Positions 35,500 through 47,694 of a stretch of 64,000 nucleotides of DNA are shown in pieces. The DNA comes from Bettongia penicillata ogilbyi (lineage: Eukaryota > Chordata > Mammalia > Diprotodontia > Potoroidae), in contig JAJHZJ010000496.1 in the NCBI GenBank assembly GCA_023548195.1, positions 2,500,001 to 2,564,000 on the forward strand. Direction: 5' to 3'. Numbering within the stretch: position 1 is the stretch's first letter; each line of letters opens with the position of its first letter. A program made the position numbers and the translations under genes. Below the pieces are notes generated by a model, which worked only from the letters and a program-made list of their open reading frames with translations, was not told the DNA's origin and searched no databases.

Positions 35500-35950
35500 A
35501 TAATACTGTAAGACTTGCAAAGCATTTTACATACATTATATCAACTCTGTAGTTGGTTGCTATTATTATCTTTATTTTGCAAAGGGAAGAACTGAGACTC
35601 ACAGTTAAAAAAATTATCTGCTCAGTATTTCACAGCTGGAGGGGAGAGCAGGGAATGGAATAAACATTTATATAGCACCTACTGTGTGACAATATGAGTT
35701 AATATTTATTAAATGTGTGCTATGGGACAGACACTATGCTAAGCACTTTATAATTATCATCTTATTTTATACTCACAACAACTCTGGGAGATGAGTGCTG
35801 TTATTATCACCATTTTACAGTTGAGAAAACTGAGGCAAACAGGGGTTAAGTGAAATGCCCTGAGTCCCACAGCTAGTGGGTGGGTGAAGGTGGATTTGAA
35901 CTCAAGTCTTTCTGACTACAGGCCCAGAGCTCTAATTACTGTACCACCTA
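35500..35950 (-). mobile_element. Two adjoining MIR SINEs
   Basis: The first runs from CTTGCAAAGCATTTTACATA to CAGTATTTCACAGCTGG. The second has ACACTATGCTAAGCACTTTA, CTGAGGCAAACAGGGGTTAA and TCTAATTACTGTACCACCTA. Confidence 0.85.
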
Positions 35951-35957
35951 CTTGGGA

Positions 35958-36125
35958 TCAAAGGATCATAGAATTAGGGCCAGAAGGAATTTCAGAAGTC
36001 ACCTAGTACAATTCCCTTATTTTATTAAATGAAGAAATGGAGGTATAACGAATTAAGAGGACTTGCCCAAAGTCACATAGGAAATGGAATAACAAGGATG
36101 TGAACTCAGGTCCTCTGACTCCTTA
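35958..36125 (-). mobile_element. MIR-like fragment
   Basis: GGATCATAGAATTAGGGCCA, GACTTGCCCAAAGTCACATA and GTGAACTCAGGTCCTCTGAC. Confidence 0.8.
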
Positions 36126-36589
36126 TCCTTTCCTTTCCAGGAGACTGAAGTCTGGGCCAAGCTAAATAAGAAAGGGTTAATGACAAGTCTGTCGCATAAA
36201 TCTGCTCACTTCAAAGCCCATTCAGAGATGCAACAAGCTTTAATAATAGGAAAGTGATAATGAGACAAGGATGTGGTCTGCATGGCTGCGCCTCAGTGGG
36301 TGCATTACATTCATTGGAATGTAACTCTCCGCTTGGGTTTGAGTGTGTTAGAAGGCCAAGATGTTCGGGGTTTGGGAGCACAAGTGGGAACTTTCACTGG
36401 TTCTCCAAAGGTGAAAAAAAGAACGTTGTGTTTCCTTTGGCTTGGATGACATGTTTTGATTAGTAACCTTACGGTGGGAGAAAGTTCCAACTAGCATCAC
36501 AACATGTCTATGTGTCTTAAATAGGGTGACCGAATATGGTTAGACCCCGAGGTTCTGGATGAATCTGCCAACCCAGCCCTCCAATAGAC

Positions 36590-36900
36590 TTTTAGCCAAC
36601 CAACTGGAATATACTGTCAATGTGTTTATCAAATATGTTGAAGCCACAAAACTGAGAGGGAATGTAAACCTGCTGCAACACAGAGTCAGAATTCAGAATG
36701 ATCTTGGGAGACATAAGCATGGTGCTAAAGTGAATGACAACATGAAATTTAATAGGGAGAAATGTCAAATCTTACACTAGGGCTCAGCAAATCAACTTCC
36801 TACAGATGACACTGAGGGAGTGGGGCTAGAGAAAGGTTTATTTGAAAAGATCTGGGGGTTTTAGTAGGCAGCAAACCTCACACAAGCCTTAAACACTGGG
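36590..36900 (+). mobile_element. CR1/L3-type reverse-transcriptase remnant
   Basis: Translation gives NDNMKFNREKCQILH and, after a stop and shift, KDLGVLVGSK. These resemble the KFNPDKCKVLHLG and EKDLGVLVD blocks at the end of CR1-type reverse transcriptase. Broken by stops, so not a gene. Confidence 0.7.
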
Positions 36901-37879
36901 GGGCGAAGTCCTGATCCTCCCATCCCTACCCCTTCCCAGATGGACAGTTACCGCAGGACCAGCAACTCTCTGTCTTTCTCTGATCAATCCACAACTGAAG
37001 CTTGTGCACATTCGGAGGATTCAGGTACCTTTGACCTCATTAACAAACATAAGTACAGAACATTTAGTAACAAAACAACATCTGTGGTGCTTTGGGAGTA
37101 TATGTCCTTTCTTTTTCCTTCCTCAGTGTCCTAGTTTCCTTCAAAACACTACTACAGTATTTTTCTTTTTCAATCTTTTGAAAGAAAATTTCTTTTTCCA
37201 TTCAACTCCTCACAATTCTTGTTCTTCCAGATAAATTGTTCTTCTCTTGAATGACTGTTTCCATTTAAAAACTGAACTTTTGTTGCAAAGAAGAGAGCCA
37301 AGTCAAGTGTCATATAGTTAAAGCCAATAATAATAAACATACTCATAGATGCCAAATCTTTCATGTGAAATAGCAAATTATTAGGCTATATTTTAGTCCC
37401 CTGGGCCTTTCACAAAACCATGACCTTCTCATCCCTCTTCCCACCCCAGTGTGGGAGACATATCTCAAATGACCTTTCTCTACTGACAAGGAAAGGGGGT
37501 AGGCAGAATCTGGTTGGCGAGATCTGGTACTACCTCTAGTTGGAAGTCAACTTTTGAACTTCATGTGTCTTAAGAACTGTGAACACTGTTTTATTTTTTC
37601 TCTCAAAATTTTGAAGATGAAAAGTCAGCCTGATTTCCTGGAACATAGTTTCCCAAGCTGGGCATCACAAGTTTCTGTAGGGAAGGAATGATTACTTATA
37701 GCAAAGATTGAAGTTGTGCTCTTTCCAAAGAACTATCTTCTAGCAATGTCAGTGATTGTCTGGCATGGAAAAGTGGGTAGACCTCCTCTGCCTTGTGGGT
37801 CCTCCATCTCGACTCTTTCTGTGTGCTCTCAAGATCTACTATAGTGCCTAGCAGAAGTGTACCTCTCTAGACCTTACAG

Positions 37880-38840
37880 AACTCTGGAAAATCTGCTTCT
37901 CTCCTATTCACAAATTGTCAATAGCTCCCTACTGTTCCTAGGATGAAATAAAAACCCTCAGCCTATCCTTTAAAACTTTCCATACTCTGTCTACTTTCCT
38001 CTTCATTTTTCCAGTTGTATTTTACCAATTCTGTACTCAGAGAATCTGATTTCATATCTTGTCTCTGAGAGTTTACTTACCTGTGAGATGTGGCATGAGT
38101 CACTTAACCTTTCTGGGTTCCTCAATTGTAAAATTAGAGGTTTGGGCTAGCTGGCTTTGGGGAGGGAGGGTAGATCTTCCAGCTCATTCGCCTGTGGTCC
38201 TATAATCATATCACCTCCTTTCGTGCACTCGCAATCCAGTTACAAGGACTTGCTAATGGTTCCCTGTACATGACATCCCTTCTCTATGCTTTAGCTCAGT
38301 CTGTGCTCCATGGCTAGAATTCATCCCTTTCCATGTCCACCTTAGAAAATCCAAATCTTCCTTCAGAGCATGAGGACCTTCCAAACCTCCCAGTTGTCAG
38401 CACGGTATCTCTCTTGAAATTACTTTTTGTATGTACTTGGTATTTACTCATTTTTGTATACTCCCGTAAGAACCAACCGATCAACCAAGAGGTATTTACT
38501 AGTGCCTCCTAAACATATGGGCAGCTAGGTGGTTTGAAATATGGGCTTGAAATCAGGAAAACTCATCTTTCTGACTTCGAATATGACCTCAGACACTTAC
38601 TAGTTATGTGAGCCCGGTCAAGTCACTTAGCTCTGTCTGTCTCAGTTTCTCCATCTGTAAAATAAGCTGGAGAAGGAAACGATAAACCCCTCCAATATCT
38701 TTGCCAAGAAAACCTCTGATGAGTACACGAGTGAAGCGGCTCAACAACAGCTACATATCTATGTTTCTTGAGGGCTGGGACTCCAGAGCTAGCACAATGC
38801 CTGGCACACAGTAGGCACTGAATAAATGTTTCTTGTCACC
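37880..38840 (+). mobile_element. L2 LINE 3' end carrying MIR and SINE insertions
   Basis: L2 body (CAATAGCTCCCTACTGTTCC) is broken by MIR-like sequence at about 38040-38210 and by a SINE at 38519-38750, and ends GGGCTGGGACTCCAGAGC and GCACTGAATAAATGTTTCTT. Confidence 0.78.
38519..38750 (+). mobile_element. Marsupial tRNA-headed SINE
   Basis: GGGCAGCTAGGTGGTTTGAA to CTTTGCCAAGAAAACCTCTG, near full length, inside L2. Confidence 0.9.
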
Positions 38841-38849
38841 GTGGTGGAC

Positions 38850-39005
38850 AGGTAGGTCTGTAATGGATCTTGGAGGCTATCTTATCCATAGTCTTCATCT
38901 TCCAGATGAGGCTGAGGAAGGCTGACATGCCTAAGGTTACACAGGTGGTGACAAAAGCAGATTTCAAACTCAGGTGCTTGGACTCCAATATTCTTTCTAC
39001 TAACT
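38850..39005 (-). mobile_element. MIR-like fragment
   Basis: ATCTTCCAGATGAGGCTGAG, CTAAGGTTACACAGGTGGTG and TCAAACTCAGGTGCTTGGAC. Confidence 0.75.
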
Positions 39006-39030
39006 AGCAACCGTCCTTTTGAGGGATTCT

Positions 39031-39158
39031 TTTTTCCCCAATATTCTATTTTTTTCCAATTACATGTAAAAACAATTTTTAACTTTTTAAAATTTTTTAG
39101 TTTCAAATTCTCCCCTTCTCTGCCATGAGAAGGCAAGCAATTTGATAGAGGTGATGCA
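39031..39158 (-). mobile_element. 5'-truncated L1 3' end, 128 bases
   Basis: T-rich end then TTCCAATTACATGTAAAAAC and a TTTCAAATTCTCCCCTTCTC stretch. Flanked by a 16-bp duplication matching at 15 positions (CCTTTTGAGGGATTCT 39015-39030; CCTTTTGAGTGATTCT 39159-39174). Confidence 0.88.
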
Positions 39159-39539
39159 CCTTTTGAGTGATTCTAAGGCTTGATTTACATTCATAAATAA
39201 TATTAGTGGTGATCCTATGAAGTTGAGAAATTAGTCATAATGCCCTGGGTTGAGTCCAGTTAAGCAACTTTGACAGAATCCCTGTGTGTGGAGATGTCTG
39301 CACAGAATGTTCAGACCTTGGCCATAAACTAGTCTTTTCCCTCCCACCCCCCTGTCTTCTTATAAATGATTACATTGAAGCCCAGAGAAATTTAATGGCT
39401 GAAGAGAAGGTGCAGTGTGGGAGGCTGGAGCTTTGGCTATTGATGTTATTTCATTTTGTTTTTCATCTAGATTTGTGGATTCACAGGGTGAATCCCCTCA
39501 TGGGAAAACTCCTTCAGCAGATACGGGCTGGCAAATTTG

Positions 39540-39810
39540 AGGCAGTGTGGTTGGTATAATGAGTAGAAAGTTGAACGTGGCACCAAGAAGAGCCAGGTTC
39601 AAAGGATGCTTCCTAGCCATGTGACCACGGTGAGTCACTTGCCCATCCTCATCCTCAGGTCCCTCATCTGTAAATGCAGAATAGAAAGTGTAAAATGGAA
39701 ATGGTAACAGCATCCCCCTCACAGGCTTGTTGTGAAGATCAAGTGAGATAATATGATAATATATGAAAAGAGCTTTGCAAACCTTGAAAGGGCTTTGGAA
39801 ATGTGAGCAG
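39540..39810 (+). mobile_element. MIR SINE
   Basis: CAGGTTCAAAGGATGCTTCC, TGTGACCACGGTGAGTCACT, CAGGCTTGTTGTGAAGATCA and AGAGCTTTGCAAACCTTG. An L2-type tail (AGAAGCTCCTTGAGACCAGG) follows at 39850-39935. Confidence 0.85.
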
Positions 39811-40346
39811 TTACTATTGTCTCTAAGTTACAGATCAGGGATTCTTAATTATTAGAATAGAAGCTCCTTGAGACCAGGGCCTAGCTTTCTTTTATTCTCT
39901 ATTTGTATCCCCAGCACTGGATAAAGTATCTAGCCTATATGTACATAGAACCTGACAGACATCGTGCTAAGCATGTTCTAAATATTACAAAATGCTCATT
40001 AACTAACAGATTAAGGATAATAGTAGCACCTACCTTCTGTGGTTATGTAAATACATAGATTCATACATCTACATTTACACACATACATACACACATGGAG
40101 CATTTTGTAAACTTTGAAGAACTGCATCAACACTAGCTATCGTTATTTTTGCTGGTATAGTAGGTATTGAAAACATATTGGCTGAACAAATGTTCTACAT
40201 CAAGTGAATGACTAGAAGTTATCTGGAAGATTTCAGTTCAGGACCATGACCACAGCCTGTAGACACATGGTTTTGAGTTAGTTTGTAAGGATCATGTAGG
40301 GACAGGCCCTTCACGTATTTGAATGAATATGGAAGAACTAGACTCA

Positions 40347-40775
<429 letters not shown>

Positions 40776-40844
40776 GCTCAAATGATGCTATTGGCCAAAG
40801 ATGACCAGATGACCCAGGGTAGAAAGCATAAGTGAGCTCCTCTA

Positions 40845-41095
40845 ACCAACATTTATATAAATCTTTTAAATTTTCAAATTCCTTTATGTGCTTTATTTCA
40901 TCTGAGTCTCAAAAACTCCCCCAAATATGTGAAGTAGGTAATATAGGCATTATTAGCAATACTTCTCAAAGGAAAGAAACTGAGGTTCAAAGAGGTTGAC
41001 TTGCCCAAGGTCATGCAGCTAGGAAATGTAGGGGTTGGGGATTGAGCCCTAGGAGTTTCTGACTGCAAGTACAATCTGATACCCTCTCTGTGATA
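40845..41095 (-). mobile_element. MIR SINE
   Basis: TTTATTTCATCTGAGTCTCA, AAGAAACTGAGGTTCAAAGA and TGACTTGCCCAAGGTCATGC. Confidence 0.83.
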
Positions 41096-41459
41096 TGCTA
41101 ACAGTTGAAAATAAAAGTTTGCATTAAATGCAAGGAGGTTTTTGAATAAGTAACATTTAAAAATTAACTGTTCTATATGGATATTGACTCTATCATTTTT
41201 ATTAAAACTTCTGTTTAAAGAAGCTTAGTTCTGCCATCTGTTACGAGCAGTCACTGAGCCTCTAGTCTAAGACATACAGGAGAGATGGAGGCTCAGTTAG
41301 TCACTGCATAAAAGTCTGACTCTTGTTAGCAAGTGCATCTAATTCTCAGCATTTGTGTGGGGCCACTGCTTCATTCTTATGGAATATCAGTAGGATCCAA
41401 GTGGCCCCCCAATTCCCTCTCTCCCACAATGACAGAACCATGTGACATAATGGATTTAC

Positions 41460-41590
41460 TTCTCTGTCTATGTGTTATGGTCCCTTCATAGAATATAAGC
41501 TTCTTGAGAGCAGAATCCATTTTTCATTTTCTCTTTGCTTCCTTAAATCTGGCACACAGCAAATGTTTAACATTTGTTGAGCTGAATTAA
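41460..41590 (+). mobile_element. L2 LINE tail
   Basis: AGAATATAAGCTTCTTGAGA, GCACACAGCAAATGTTTAAC and TTTGTTGAGCTGAATTAATT. Confidence 0.78.
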
Positions 41591-41799
41591 TTCAGGATGA
41601 CTGTGATTTAAATTCCACCTTCTAGACCTAACACTATGACCTCTAAGGAAGTCATATAAATTTTGCTAAGTCTGTTTTCTCATGCAGATGTCATTTTGGT
41701 CCTCTTCAAGAAAGGACAACAACCAACCACTCAAAATGGAAAATAAAATACCTGTAGACTTCTACTCACAAGGCATTGGGGGTTTTTTAGACCAGTCCT

Positions 41800-41995
41800 C
41801 TGATTTTGTTCATATGGGAAATGTCTTATACCAGTTGAAGATGGGAACCTACTCTGCAGTTTATAGTCATAGAAAGTTGCTTGGGAAAATAGACATCAAG
41901 GGACTTATCCAGAGTCACAAAGTCAAGGCAGGTCTTGAATTCAGGTCTTCCTGATGTCAAGCCTGACTATCTATCTCCTATACAATGCTACCTTT
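41800..41995 (-). mobile_element. MIR-like fragment
   Basis: GGACTTATCCAGAGTCACAA, TCTTGAATTCAGGTCTTCCT and TCTCCTATACAATGCTACC. Confidence 0.75.
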
Positions 41996-42639
41996 TATAG
42001 TGTCTCAAATGAGATAATTTCCAGAAAGTGCTTTGTAAATCTTAAAGTGCCATAAAAATATCCCCTATTAATGTTATCATCATGATGTCCTTGCTTAAAT
42101 TCAAGATCAGATTTCCATTTACTAATCCAATCTCAAGAAGAATGACAATTGATGGAGAACATTTAGATCTATGGGCCTTCCACAGTCGGCAATTAATGCG
42201 TACTTGACTTGTCGTATCAAAGTGTTGCTGGATTGTTCCACATTGGAAGCCTCTTCATGAGGATGGGAAGATCAGTGGGATGTGGGTTGCAATTTTGGGA
42301 TTGTGAGGCTCAACCACATATGCTATCATTTACATAGTCTTTGGTTGGAGGAGCAGAGGGGTAAAGCATTAGAATGAAGATGGTAGAACGCTGCGTTGGG
42401 GGATATTATTGCAACTGGAGCCATGTCAGGCAAAGTCTAAATGGTCATTCTTAAAACTTCATGACTTGAAGCTAAAGGTTCAGCGGGGAAGCAGGAAGCC
42501 CCCCCAAAGCATGGTAAATTGAGGATGACAGCCAAAGAGCCAAGCTAGAGAAGCACCTTAATTCCTAAATAGGAAACTACTTTCCAGAGAAATTTGTTTT
42601 TACTCAAGTTGGTTACCTCATCCAGCCAAACTCATTAAG

Positions 42640-42785
42640 TATTATAGTTTTGAGATGGAAAGGAAAACATTTAGTTCAATTACTTCATTTGATATAAGAG
42701 GAAATAGGTCCAAAGAGGATATCTGTCAAATAGGTAGAAAGTGACAGTGGTGAGATTCAAATTCAGGTCCTCTGCCTTTTGGTGG
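42640..42785 (-). mobile_element. MIR-like fragment
   Basis: TTTTGAGATGGAAAGGAAAA, ATATAAGAGGAAATAGGTCC and CAAATTCAGGTCCTCTGCC. Confidence 0.68.
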
Positions 42786-43108
42786 TCACATGGTTCAAGG
42801 TCGCCATCCTACCCATGTCTATCTTCCTAAACAATTGTCTAGTAATCAAGTTAAGACTGGATGATCCTTTGTCAGGTACCAGGACTCATTCTGGATATGA
42901 GCTCAACTACCCTGGAATGACCACTGAGGTTTCTTACAGCCCTAAAATTCTGTGGTTTTTCACATTTATCTTTTCTACCTCAGGACCATGAACATTTTTG
43001 CCTAGAAGTGATGATCAAGATTCTATGGGCAAAAGTTTTCCTTTAGTCCAATATAACTTCTTATCCAGAATGACGATTTTGTAATTTTTAGATGCCTTTG
43101 GCATTATA

Positions 43109-43353
43109 GGGCAGCTAAGTGGCACAGTGGAAAAAAGTGCTGGGCCTGGAGTCAGGAAGATTCATCTTCCTAAGTTCAAATTTGACCTCTGATACTAGTT
43201 ATGCAACCCTGGGCAAGCCACTTAACCCTGTTTGCCTCAGTTTTCTTATCTGTAAAATGAGCTATAGAAGGAAATGGCAAACTTTGCTAAGAAAACTCCA
43301 AATGAGTTTTGAGCAAACAAAGAGTTTGATATGACTGAAATTATTGAATGAAA
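43109..43353 (+). mobile_element. Marsupial tRNA-headed SINE, full length
   Basis: GGGCAGCTAAGTGGCACAGT, GGGCCTGGAGTCAGGAAGAT, CCACTTAACCCTGTTTGCCT and GCTAAGAAAACTCCAAATGA. Confidence 0.92.
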
Positions 43354-43959
43354 ACAATTGGCATAGGCCTTTTAAATATTATATCAGTTGTGAAGTATCC
43401 ATATCAATTATAGGTAGGCCAATAATATATGGACTGGGCAATTCTAAGTAATGGGTAGCGACTGACAGAGTCAACTATGCAGCCAATTGTGTCTATCAAC
43501 TTTAGATGAAGTCATAAGGAGACAATTTTGGAGGAAAAACCAAAATCAGAATCGTTCTAATAAACAGTCTGATGTGAGAGACAGCCAATTCTCTCCATTT
43601 GTCTTAAGGTGGGGAGAGAGAACTAGTTACAGTTTGTAGTACAAACACCAGAGGTCCTGATGAAGGGAGAGTCTTACACCAGACATGGAACTGTCCACCT
43701 TGACTCTAGTACAAGTGGGAAATCTCAACACTTGTACCTAATATGGATGGAAACGATGAAGCTTGAGTGTGTCAATAAGACCAGTCTTCAAGTCTACCTT
43801 TTATATTGGTTCGAGTTGTAAGTTAAAATCTTTATTATTTGATCCTTGTGTGTTTAAAGATACTTCCCCTGTTGGGCAGAAGGTGGCTCAAGAGTAATCC
43901 AGAGGTTAAATTTTTACAGAGAACAATTGGTGTCCTGGAATTTTATTTTCCTTTGTTCT

Positions 43960-44905
43960 CCCTCTTTTTCCATATTTTTCTGTCTCTGTCTCTGCCAACA
44001 TCTCTCTGGCTCTATAAGTTTCTGTTGCCATTTTGGGGTTTCTATTGGTCTCTGTTTTTCCATCAGTCAGACGTTGTCTCTCTTTGCCTTAACCAGTCTG
44101 TATACTTTTGTCTCCGTATCTTAGCTTTCCAAAGGCCCTGTCTATGTCTTCCTCTCTGTCTCTATCAATCGGTCCTGCACATTGTTGCCATCAATTTCTA
44201 TCTCCTTCCTGTGTCTTCATCACTCCACACGGGTCTCAATCACTCTCCTCATTTTAGATCTCTCTTTCTTTGTCTCCATCAGGTTCTAGCTCCCTCTCTT
44301 TGTGTCTCCATTAGTCACTCTCTATCATTGTCTCTATCAGTCTTTCTCTTTCTCTCTTTCTTGACTTTCACTGGTTTCTGGTTGTCTCCATCTCTTTATG
44401 TCTCCATCAGTCTCTCTGTCTCTATCTCCCTCTCTTCCCCTCCTCTCTGCCTGTACTTCTATCTCTCTCTGTGTATGTGTGCACGTCTCTCTCTCACCTG
44501 TACTTCCTTCTCCCTCTCTGTCTCTCTTGTGCTCTCTCTCCCTCTCTCTTGTGCTCTCCCTCTCTCTTGTGCTCTCTCTTGTGCTCTCTCTTTCCCTCTT
44601 TCTTGTTCTTTCTCTCTTTCTCTCTCTCCCCCACCTTTACTTCCATCTCTCTGTCTCTCTTTCCCTGTTCTTCCATCTTTGTCTCTCTCCATCAATCTGT
44701 CTGTACCTGTGTCTCCAATACTTTATCTTTGTCTCCATCATTGTGCCTATCTATCACTCTCTCACCACCTCTTTCTGACCCTATGTCTCTTTCCATCTCT
44801 CTTTTGGCCTTCATTGGTTTATGTCTGCTTTTCTGTCATCACCAGCCCATCTGTCTATCAGTTTTTCCATCACTGTCTCCATCAGTCTCTGTCTCTTCCT
44901 CTCTG
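43960..44905. repeat. Pyrimidine-rich degenerate simple repeat, about 950 bases
   Basis: Plus strand is dominated by TCTCTGTCTC, TCTCCATCAGTC and TCTTGTGCTCTC variants. The CCATCAGT-like word recurs irregularly. A 356-residue Ser/Leu/Cys-rich open frame and its Arg/Glu-rich antisense partner are artefacts of composition. On the TNIK transcript it reads as GAGAGACAGAGA-type RNA. Confidence 0.9.
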
Positions 44906-45128
44906 GTAAAGAAAGAAATCTTCATACCAGTCAGCAATGAACAAGCTTCTGCTGGACGTAACTTCAATTTTGCAATCCCAACATGCCAACTTGGTGCCAT
45001 ACACAGCTCATTGTACCAGAAGAAATGCCCATTGCAACTCTTGGAAGCCTTCCACCATGAACTTAGTCACAGATGCTCCCCTTCCCCCTTTGCCCCCCAC
45101 CCTGCCCAGCTGAGACTTCCTTACTTAC

Positions 45129-45183
45129 GGGGAGCACCTTCTGCCATTTCAATGGCTGTGATTCCCAAAGACCACAAGTCACT
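45129..45183 (-). CDS. TNIK: TNIK exon, helix F region (residues about 214-232)
   Basis: Short 55-base exon reading SDLWSLGITAIEMAEGAP plus the first base of a proline codon. SDLWSLGI is kinase subdomain IX; its Asp caps and holds the catalytic loop. The acceptor is TTCCCTCTCTTACAG|AGT and the donor CCCC|GTAAGT, a consensus-like site. Skipping a 55-base exon would shift the frame. A tract of nearly a kilobase that is purine-rich in the RNA starts about 220 bases past its donor (43960-44905). A 244-residue plus-strand open frame across this position is only the antisense reading of exon and simple sequence. Confidence 0.96.
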
Positions 45184-45409
45184 CTGTAAGAGAGGGAAGA
45201 AATAAACATGGGCATAAATTAATCCAACCAGGAATTTTGTTAATACTGGTCATTGTTTTGGACTGTGGCTTCTAGGGCCATTTAAGCTTTCTTATCAAAA
45301 ACAGTTTCCCTTTTTTTCTCAACTCATGATTCTCCCAACTTGGGGAGCCCAGGGTGAGGATCCTGGAAAGGTACATGGAATTATATCAAGGATTCTCCAA
45401 CTCCACATG

Positions 45410-45565
45410 TGAATCTGACAGCACAGTAGAGTTTAAATCTTGATTCTACTCCTTATTGCCTGTATGAACCTGGCCAAGACCTGGGCCCAGTCCCTAATCT
45501 GAAAAAATGAGGGAGTCAGACTAGACTGTCTCAGAGGTCCCTGACAGAACTAAATCTGGTCCAAT
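45410..45565 (+). mobile_element. MIR fragment
   Basis: GAGTTTAAATCTTGATTCTA, TTGCCTGTATGAACCTGGCC and CTGTCTCAGAGGTCCCTGAC. Confidence 0.72.
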
Positions 45566-45879
45566 AAATAGGCAACTCAGTTACACAAACTTTTAGGACA
45601 AGCCTACTGAGATAAAGATGCAAAGACAAAAAAGAAACAGCCTCCATCCCTGCAGGGCGTCCATCCCTCTAGGCCTTGGTGACTTGTTGTTAGAACAAAT
45701 CCATGTCAGACATGAGCCTCAAAAGGATCCAAGGGTGTCAAGGACTCTAGACTGAATAAGGAATATGTTTTGCACATAGATGGATTTCTGGCTTCCAAAG
45801 ATGCTATGGTGACCAACCAAACCACTTATTTAAAAGTTTTGCTAAATTAATAGCAGCATTTTGCTATGATCTATTTTTC

Positions 45880-46400
45880 CAAGGGGGCCCAGTGGCTCTC
45901 TATTGTCTTTAAACCCTTTAACATAGGTTCATCTAAATTCTCATTGATGTTTTAAACTCCAATAACTTAAAATTACACTAAGACTTTTGAGACATCCTCT
46001 CCAAACCCCTCAGCCTGACTAAAAAGCCTTTCAAAATCTGACTACAGGATACCTTTCTAAGCTAGTTGCCCATTACTCCTTTCCACATACTTCATGTTCA
46101 AATTGGCCTTCCTGCCATTCCTCAAATATTTCTGCCTCTGTCCAGCATTCTTGGAATTCTCTTCCTCATTATCTCTGCCTTGGAGAATCCCTTGTTCCCT
46201 TCCACACTCAGCCCAGGAGCCACTACCTCTTGCAGGAGCCCTTTCTGGATTCTCCTTTCCCTGATGCCACTGCTCTTTCTTTTGTATATACTTTTCCTTT
46301 ATCCTCTATGTACCTCATTTTTATCTTTGTATTTCATACTTGTAGAAATGTATCTTTTAATTCCAACATGTACCTGGATGGGCTTAATGGCTACTGAACT
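45880..46400 (+). mobile_element. L2 LINE fragment
   Basis: GTGGCTCTCTATTGTCTTTA, AGCCTTTCAAAATCTGACTA and GGAGCCCTTTCTGGATTC, in L2 order. Confidence 0.8.
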
Positions 46401-46509
46401 GAACTTGAAACATTGAGGTACAGTTGTATCCACACACATGCAGAGCATCCTTGTGAATTATTAGGGTTCTATTGGTGGGGAGGGTACAAGTAAGAAGCAG
46501 TGAGCATCC

Positions 46510-46780
46510 TTAATTTCTTTCAAAGTTCAACCCACTGGTACCTTCTATGTAATGCCTTTCCTGATACATCCAGAAGCTAGTGCTATCCCTATGAGTTATC
46601 TTGTATCTATATATTTCTTCTGTATATACTTTATATCTTTCTATCTCCCCTGTTAGGAGGGGATTTCCTTGAGGGAAGCATTATTTGGTTTGGTTGGAGA
46701 GGTGGTATGTTTATCCCCCAGCACAAAGCCCACTTCAAGCTGGTGCTTAATAGAACTCATTGATTGACTGACTGATGGAT
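46510..46780 (+). mobile_element. L2 LINE 3' end
   Basis: TTTCAAAGTTCAACCCACTG, ATGCCTTTCCTGATACATCC and GCTTAATAGAACTCATTGAT with TGACTGACTGA. Confidence 0.8.
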
Positions 46781-47239
46781 CAGGAACTTGAGACAACATA
46801 CTGACACTACCCAGCCACCATTTAGCAGCCATCAAATCTCATCAGCTATTTAGCTGGAAAGATTCCAGACATGGTGATTAAAAGGTCAAAGGTTCTGTAT
46901 CCTACTTGCTGCTTCTCATTATCTCTGCTTCTCTAAAAACAGGCTTCCAATGTCACCAGAAACCAGGAATTTCTGTTCTGAGTACGATGGACTTGCTATC
47001 AAAGTTGTTCACCAGTCTGATGCCACTGAGAGGAGATACGCAGTTGCTGCCAATTTCCAGGCAGGACTTTCCAGTTTTAAGCACAATATACCATGTAGAA
47101 TCTTAAACCTTTATAAGTAACCGATAGGCACAAAGCAGTAACTGCCCCTGGCCAGGTTCTGGGGTGTTTGGGAAGGCAAACATATGAGGGAGAAGAACCA
47201 AAGAGGGAAGAAATAACAGTGTATTTTGACTTTCCTCCC

Positions 47240-47690
47240 CCAGTTAGGAGTCCCATAATTCTCCCCTCTCTAATCCTGTCTGCATAACAGCTGCTGAAGT
47301 GACATTCCTAAAACACAGGACACTCCATGATTTTCTGCTACTCAAAAAGTTACAAAGGTTTCCTATTGCCCCTAGAATGGTCCCCTCCCCTGCCACCGCC
47401 CCCCACCTCCAATACCCTCTCATAATCTGGCATTTAAAGCTTCCTTGAGAGCTTGATTTTCCAAATATATTATACATTACTCCCCTTCACTCACTCTATA
47501 GTCCAGTCAAAAGGGACTGTTCCCTGTTCTTTACACACGATTCCATCTCCCATCTCAGTGTCCTTGCCTACTCTTAGAATATACTTCCTCCATACATCTA
47601 TCCATCCCTTAGAATCCCAAGCTCAGCTCGAGTCACATCCTACATGAGGCCTTTTCCAACCCATTCCCCTTTTTATTAGAGGCTTCTTCT
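47240..47690 (+). mobile_element. L2 LINE 3' region
   Basis: TGCTGAAGTGACATTCCTAA, TTTCCTATTGCCCCTAGAAT, CATTTAAAGCTTCCTTGAG and GTCACATCCTACATGAGGCC. Confidence 0.83.
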
Positions 47691-47694
47691 AAAA

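Noticed and set aside
43839..44909. 356-residue plus-strand open frame, the longest in the window
   Set aside because: It is Ser/Leu/Cys-rich translation of a pyrimidine-rich simple repeat; other frames and the antisense strand are open over the same tract, which is typical of low-complexity DNA.
44471..45205. 244-residue plus-strand frame running over the helix-F exon
   Set aside because: It combines the simple repeat with the antisense of exon 45129-45183.
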